DNA from: Promethearchaeota archaeon
GTDB lineage: Archaea; Asgardarchaeota; Lokiarchaeia; Sigynarchaeales; SOKP01
Assembly: GCA_019058515.1 (NCBI GenBank)
Contig: JAHPYY010000190.1
Coordinates: forward strand, 1 to 8,619
Length of the DNA stretch: 8,619 bases
Direction: 5' to 3'
Below, piece by piece: positions 4,789-8,619 of this stretch (position 1 is its first letter; every line of letters begins with the position of its first letter). The notes beneath the pieces were generated by a model. The model was not told the origin of the DNA. It was given only the letters and a program-made list of their open reading frames with translations, and made no database searches. The position numbers were made by a program, and so were the translations under genes.

Positions 4789-7700
4789 TCATAGTTTAAA
4801 GTATCGTTCCCACCCCATTACTCGTCCAGAAGCATAATCATGCATTAACTTCGTAACTTCCAATAATGCAAGCCGTGCGTCAAAAATCCAAGCGCCTTTT
4901 TTATTGAAAATTACACTCTTTACATTATCAATATCAAACATATCCTTAAACATTAATTCTAATGCAGCCACTTGCGGTATCGAGTTAATAAAACTCTCTG
5001 AAGATTTTGCATCTAGCTCAGGATTTAAATCAGGTTTGTAATCACATATATAAATAATACCATCAATTACAAGTAATACATCAATAAATCCTGCTAAATA
5101 TCCAGACGCATACTTGTGGAACAAGGGAACTTCAGTTGCGATTATATGATCGTCTCTAATTAATAATTTATCAAATAGGGCTTCGTGACTGGGTGAATCA
5201 TGACTAGTCTTTATATCTGCTTGGGAGTAATGATCTTTTTGAGAGAATTTAACTAAATTTAATAATGAAGGATTTACTTTACTTGATGATGTTACTAATG
5301 TTACTATTTTTTCATTAAATAATTTCTTAATTAAATTCTGCTTTTCAGAACTAACATCAGTTAATTTTTTGTTAAAAGCTGATACTCCCGGGATATTTCG
5401 AATATTAATATCTCCAGGCAGACCTCCAATATCACCTCTCTTTTTAATATATTTCTTTAGTAAACTAAATTTATTAAGCATTTTTAGATTTTTTTTGTTT
5501 ACTTGCATTGGATGAATAATTGATTGGATATCATAGTGGGAGGGCTGTCTTTTTAATATTATTGACATAGAATTGGCTAAAGACTTATATTTGGAATCTT
5601 GAAGTTCACTCAAAATAGTATCAAATTTAGTCAATGTATCAAATTCTATTAAAGGACCATGCTCCTTTAAAGAAGTAGTAACTTTATAACCCTTCCATCT
5701 TTCGAGTGAAAATATCGAAGTTAATTTAGGCAACCCCCCGTATTCTGCCATTGCATACGAGATACTCCACAATAACTTAAACTTGCCAAAATTATCATGA
5801 GCAACATAATCATTCTCGAACAAGAAAAATCGAATCAAGGCAATTGCTTTTCTCTGGAACTCTTCTAGATTTGATTTAGTTATAACTTGCTTATCTTCAA
5901 TTCTCGAACTATCTAACGCTCTTTCAATAGACGTCTTAAATACTTTTTTCGAAATGAAAAATTCTAAAGCAAATATTGAAGCTAATGCATTTTTGTCCGT
6001 CTTTTTAGTTATGTAATCTCTATATTTTGTCGCTTTACCGAATAAGACTTTCGATAAAACAGAATATGAAATGACTTGACCAGTAATTTCCGCAAATAAG
6101 TCGACCAAAGTTGTGAATAACAATTGATAATCTTCAGCTCCTTGTAACCTCTGAGATCTTATTTGAGATAAATAATCAAAATAATTAGAAATTGAGCTAG
6201 TCAACCTTTTATTTGTTAGATACTCTTCTGCTTTTTGTTTTAATGAATTTTCAACAGTCAAAATCAATTCATGTGAAATATCAGACTGCCTACTATCTAG
6301 AGAATATAATCTATTATATGAGAGATCGAGAAACATAGCGAGCTTTTGAAGTTTTGTAGGATTCTCACTGTATTTTGCTTTAAATTCTCTTATTTTATTT
6401 CTTATAGAAAAATCTCTTTGGGCATAAGGCATAAAATAGTTAGTAGTCACTTCTAAAAATGAGTTTAATTCAAAAGGTTGATCTGACTCTTGACAATTCC
6501 TTCCGTATGTTTCAATTAAATCATCAATTTCATTTGGATCTACTAATAAATCTCCTTCAAAGTTAGAAAATATATTTTCAAAAAATGCATCCTTATTAGA
6601 TTCATCTGAAAGCTTACTAATAAATCTCTTCTTCTGGCTTTTTTCTTTAATTTCAGATCTAGGATCTCTATTTTCATCAACCATTCCAATAGTCAATGTA
6701 GGTATGATAGAAAGTATTGCACCGACTGCGGGAACCATGGTACCTACAATTCCGGCAACCGCATATCCCGCAACCGCAAGCCCTTTCTTATGCCTGCTAA
6801 TCCAATCGATAAGTTTGCTGGTATCTGCTCTGGTAATGGCATTCACTTTTTCAACATGCTTTTGAGTGGGAAATGGTTTCTCTTTTACCGTTACTAATCG
6901 TATAGCATCCGCAACACTCTCATCAATTTCACTGTGAATAGCGTGTAATACAGGATCGGAAACCTCTGAATGGAGTACATCACCATAGGATAGTGAATGG
7001 AAAATATTTTTATATTGATGCTTAAGCAAAGCCGTTTTAAATACGTCCCTCATAGCCATGATCTCGTCCACGGATGTCCCTCCTACAACTAACACACTCC
7101 CGAGGGCAGCCGTCGCAGACCCGAATGCTCCACCACCGACCACACCCAAGAACAGTAAGAGTGAAGAGAGGACGGGTTCTGTGATTTCGCGTATCGTACT
7201 TTCCTGCTCAGTTTTCATCTCTACGCCTAATTGGTGAAGGTCAATTAAGGTGTTCTGATAGGTGGAATCAAGATTTCCCGAGACATGGGCTTGAGAGGGA
7301 GCCACTAAGCTCTGAATAGTGGTGGTCACCATACTAAATCCGCTTTCACGTCCAGTCTCCGCTAACGTACTCCAATAAATCTGCTCATAGGCATCTCCGC
7401 CTGCTTTGGCAACCATACCTGAAACATATGCATCAAGCCAAGGATCAATAAATAATTCTTCAGCGACTTCGGAGCCAATTGCAATCACAGGTCTAACGAG
7501 TTTAAAGATATTTCCTAACGTGGAAGTGGTCTTTGTAGCGGCAGACGTGAGCCCAAATAAATCTTGCGCTAAGTTCTCATAGAACACGTCTGATACTCCT
7601 TGTTCTGCGCACGTCCATGTAGACATCATAGAGGAAGAAATTTTCGCACTAATAGCAGAATATCCATAAGAAAGTGCTAAACTAATTGCTGTAGTAACAC

Positions 7701-8619
7701 TGGTAATGAAGACCGTATATGCTATCTCGTTTAAGCGCTCTTGTGTGCTCTGGGCTATAGAGAACTGGTATATATATTCTAAAATTGAAGCTTGAACCGA
7801 TTGCATGGTAGCAATTCTGTTAACATCATCAGAGGAGAGAGCTCCAATGTCGGTTATATTCCTAAACTTCTCAATCTTAAATTCTAAAACAATAAATGCA
7901 CCATAATTGGGAATATTTTGATGATCTTCTTTTTCATTAGTAATCATTAAATTAAATTGGCTGCATAGATCAGTATTTGGACCAATGGTAACTTGTCCCG
8001 TGTTTGGATTATATTCATATTCACTTGTATACGTATCTATATGCAAATTCTTTCCTAAAGTATCTATGAGATAGGCATCAAACGATACAATTTCGGAAGG
8101 ATGGTAATGGATACTCGATTCTGGAAAGAGCTGAATTGTATTAGAGCTTCCGTTATAAACTTTATAAATTGAATAATATTCTTGCTCAAGGTCGTCGTAT
8201 TTCTCGGGAGCTATATATATTGGATATCCTTCATAAAACTCGGGCAGCGGGGTATTTCCATAAGAATCAGCGAATATAAACATGGGATCGACAGACATCA
8301 TATAGGGAACAACTCTATCATAGTGATCGTCGTTATTAGAGGTGGTCGCTTCATGAACTGCCTCTTCTAGATGCATGATGGTGTTTTCCGTATATGCTAT
8401 ACTGTATTGATCAAGTGGGTGAGTTATCTGATTTATCATAAGAAATAGCTTAAGTCGAGGATCATCCCAATCTGAATAATCCGCATAATTACGCGTCTGA
8501 AGGGCATAATCTAAGGTAATAACATTAATTTGAGTACCCCAATTAGACGTTTTATCGATACCTCGTGGAGCAAGGATCACTTGCCCTTCATAGGTATAAT
8601 TATCAGTATCGACTCGTAC
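4789..8619 (-). CDS. Giant multidomain protein with hydrophobic hairpins and a C-terminal PD-(D/E)XK nuclease-like domain (N-terminus outside window)
   Basis: The frame is open to the window edge, so the GTG at 8580 is probably an internal Val; 1276 residues are visible. Numbering from that GTG: about 1-240 is beta-rich, aromatic and Asp/Asn-rich (for example YEYNPNTGQVTIGPNTD), resembling extracellular domains, but I recognise no family. About 288-312 is moderately hydrophobic. Residues 468-504 and 598-634 are long Gly/Ala/Val-rich hydrophobic stretches, likely membrane hairpins. About 640-1120 is charged and helical. The C-terminal part (about 1128-1236) has SHEALFDKLL, Glu1150 (ATEVPL), GFIDVL (Asp1167), ICDYKPD (Asp1180, Lys1182) and PQVAAL (Gln1203), the motif order of RecB/Cas4-like nucleases. 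GC falls sharply at about 6720, inside the gene. A nuclease toxin or defence effector is an inference; membrane-bound repair or a degenerate nuclease are alternatives. No same-strand partner follows. Confidence 0.85.
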   Translation of the reverse strand, partial: VRVDTDNYTYEGQVILAPRGIDKTSNWGTQINVITLDYALQTRNYADYSDWDDPRLKLFLMINQITHPLDQYSIAYTENTIMHLEEAVHEATTSNNDDHYDRVVPYMMSVDPMFIFADSYGNTPLPEFYEGYPIYIAPEKYDDLEQEYYSIYKVYNGSSNTIQLFPESSIHYHPSEIVSFDAYLIDTLGKNLHIDTYTSEYEYNPNTGQVTIGPNTDLCSQFNLMITNEKEDHQNIPNYGAFIVLEFKIEKFRNITDIGALSSDDVNRIATMQSVQASILEYIYQFSIAQSTQERLNEIAYTVFITSVTTAISLALSYGYSAISAKISSSMMSTWTCAEQGVSDVFYENLAQDLFGLTSAATKTTSTLGNIFKLVRPVIAIGSEVAEELFIDPWLDAYVSGMVAKAGGDAYEQIYWSTLAETGRESGFSMVTTTIQSLVAPSQAHVSGNLDSTYQNTLIDLHQLGVEMKTEQESTIREITEPVLSSLLLFLGVVGGGAFGSATAALGSVLVVGGTSVDEIMAMRDVFKTALLKHQYKNIFHSLSYGDVLHSEVSDPVLHAIHSEIDESVADAIRLVTVKEKPFPTQKHVEKVNAITRADTSKLIDWISRHKKGLAVAGYAVAGIVGTMVPAVGAILSIIPTLTIGMVDENRDPRSEIKEKSQKKRFISKLSDESNKDAFFENIFSNFEGDLLVDPNEIDDLIETYGRNCQESDQPFELNSFLEVTTNYFMPYAQRDFSIRNKIREFKAKYSENPTKLQKLAMFLDLSYNRLYSLDSRQSDISHELILTVENSLKQKAEEYLTNKRLTSSISNYFDYLSQIRSQRLQGAEDYQLLFTTLVDLFAEITGQVISYSVLSKVLFGKATKYRDYITKKTDKNALASIFALEFFISKKVFKTSIERALDSSRIEDKQVITKSNLEEFQRKAIALIRFFLFENDYVAHDNFGKFKLLWSISYAMAEYGGLPKLTSIFSLERWKGYKVTTSLKEHGPLIEFDTLTKFDTILSELQDSKYKSLANSMSIILKRQPSHYDIQSIIHPMQVNKKNLKMLNKFSLLKKYIKKRGDIGGLPGDINIRNIPGVSAFNKKLTDVSSEKQNLIKKLFNEKIVTLVTSSSKVNPSLLNLVKFSQKDHYSQADIKTSHDSPSHEALFDKLLIRDDHIIATEVPLFHKYASGYLAGFIDVLLVIDGIIYICDYKPDLNPELDAKSSESFINSIPQVAALELMFKDMFDIDNVKSVIFNKKGAWIFDARLALLEVTKLMHDYASGRVMGWERYFKL
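4873..5199 (-). other. PD-(D/E)XK (RecB/Cas4-like) nuclease domain within the giant protein
   Basis: The encoded segment covers residues about 1128-1236 (numbered from GTG 8580). Motif I-like His1132/Glu1133 (SHEAL) is followed by Glu1150, then Asp1167 in G-F-I-D, a 12-residue strand-turn-strand, then Asp1180-Tyr-Lys1182 (the D-x-K of the fold), and Gln1203 in QVAAL, which matches the helix glutamine of RecB-type nucleases. The spacing and the hydrophobic strands (VLLVIDGIIYIC) are as expected for this fold. All metal-binding and catalytic residues appear present, so the domain should be active if the fold assignment is right. Confidence 0.7.
6679..6789 (-). other. Second Gly/Ala-rich hydrophobic hairpin of the giant protein
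   Basis: Residues about 598-634 (starting KKGLAVAGYAVAG and ending IIPTLTIGMV) again give a long hydrophobic stretch with a central Pro, fitting a helical hairpin. Basic residues (RHKKG) precede it and a highly charged segment (DENRDPRSEIKEK) follows. It marks the end of the higher-GC half of the gene and the start of the AT-rich half. Confidence 0.6.
7069..7179 (-). other. First Gly/Ala-rich hydrophobic hairpin of the giant protein
   Basis: Residues about 468-504 form an uninterrupted hydrophobic stretch of over 30 residues with many small residues (LLLFLGVVGGGAFG, then ATAALGSVLVVGG), long enough to cross a membrane twice. The charged residues on both sides (REITEP before, VDEIMAMRD after) suit a hairpin. 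The DNA here reaches about 62% GC over 7081-7140 by hand count, the highest in the window. Confidence 0.6.

Noticed and set aside
8182..8370. Open frame of 62 codons on the plus strand
   Set aside because: Antisense to the giant gene, whose frame is open throughout; no family motif or promoter context.

Overview
The window looks like a low-GC genome fragment from an archaeon, most probably an Asgard archaeon of the Lokiarchaeia type. Two ribosomal proteins found only in archaea and eukaryotes (eL42/L44e and eS27/S27e) sit side by side. Promoters look archaeal (TATA-like boxes 25-45 bases before starts) and stops are followed by T-tracts rather than hairpins. A leucine-rich-repeat protein carries an N-terminal module (EFWGHCSN...WAENNYDT) that I know, from memory, as common in Lokiarchaeal proteomes. 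The lineage is inferred from these points and not proven.

Layout. Positions 1-1211 (+) hold the 3' part of hisH and a complete hisF, overlapping by 7 bases, which together form imidazole glycerol phosphate synthase of histidine biosynthesis. A 207-base gap contains a T-tract and a perfect 8-bp inverted repeat. Next are an alpha/beta hydrolase (1419-2219, +) and, after 286 bases with a clear TATA box and Shine-Dalgarno site, a small four-helix membrane protein of unknown function (2506-2949, +). The ribosomal pair rpl44e-rps27e runs on the minus strand (3021-3521); both genes appear to start with TTG. A divergent promoter region of about 160 bases separates it from the LRR protein gene (3684-4787, +). 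There is no gene-free stretch longer than 300 bases, and I saw no tRNA, rRNA, CRISPR array or insertion sequence.

The most unusual object is the gene from 4789 to the right edge (minus strand). It encodes at least 1276 residues, and the reading frame is still open at the window end, so its start lies outside. It has a beta-rich N-terminal part with no family I recognise, two strongly hydrophobic Gly/Ala-rich segments in the middle, a long helical region, and a C-terminal domain with the residue pattern of a PD-(D/E)XK nuclease of RecB/Cas4 type. Base composition changes sharply inside the gene (about 46% GC over 6721-7320 against about 29% in sampled lines of the C-terminal half), suggesting a mosaic gene. 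Together these features suggest a polymorphic-toxin-like or defence-related nuclease, but no co-directional immunity gene follows. Instead its stop faces the LRR gene stop with one base between, and its likely terminator lies inside the LRR coding sequence.

Functional links: hisH/hisF form one enzyme and rpl44e/rps27e one translation operon. The remaining genes are probably independent units.
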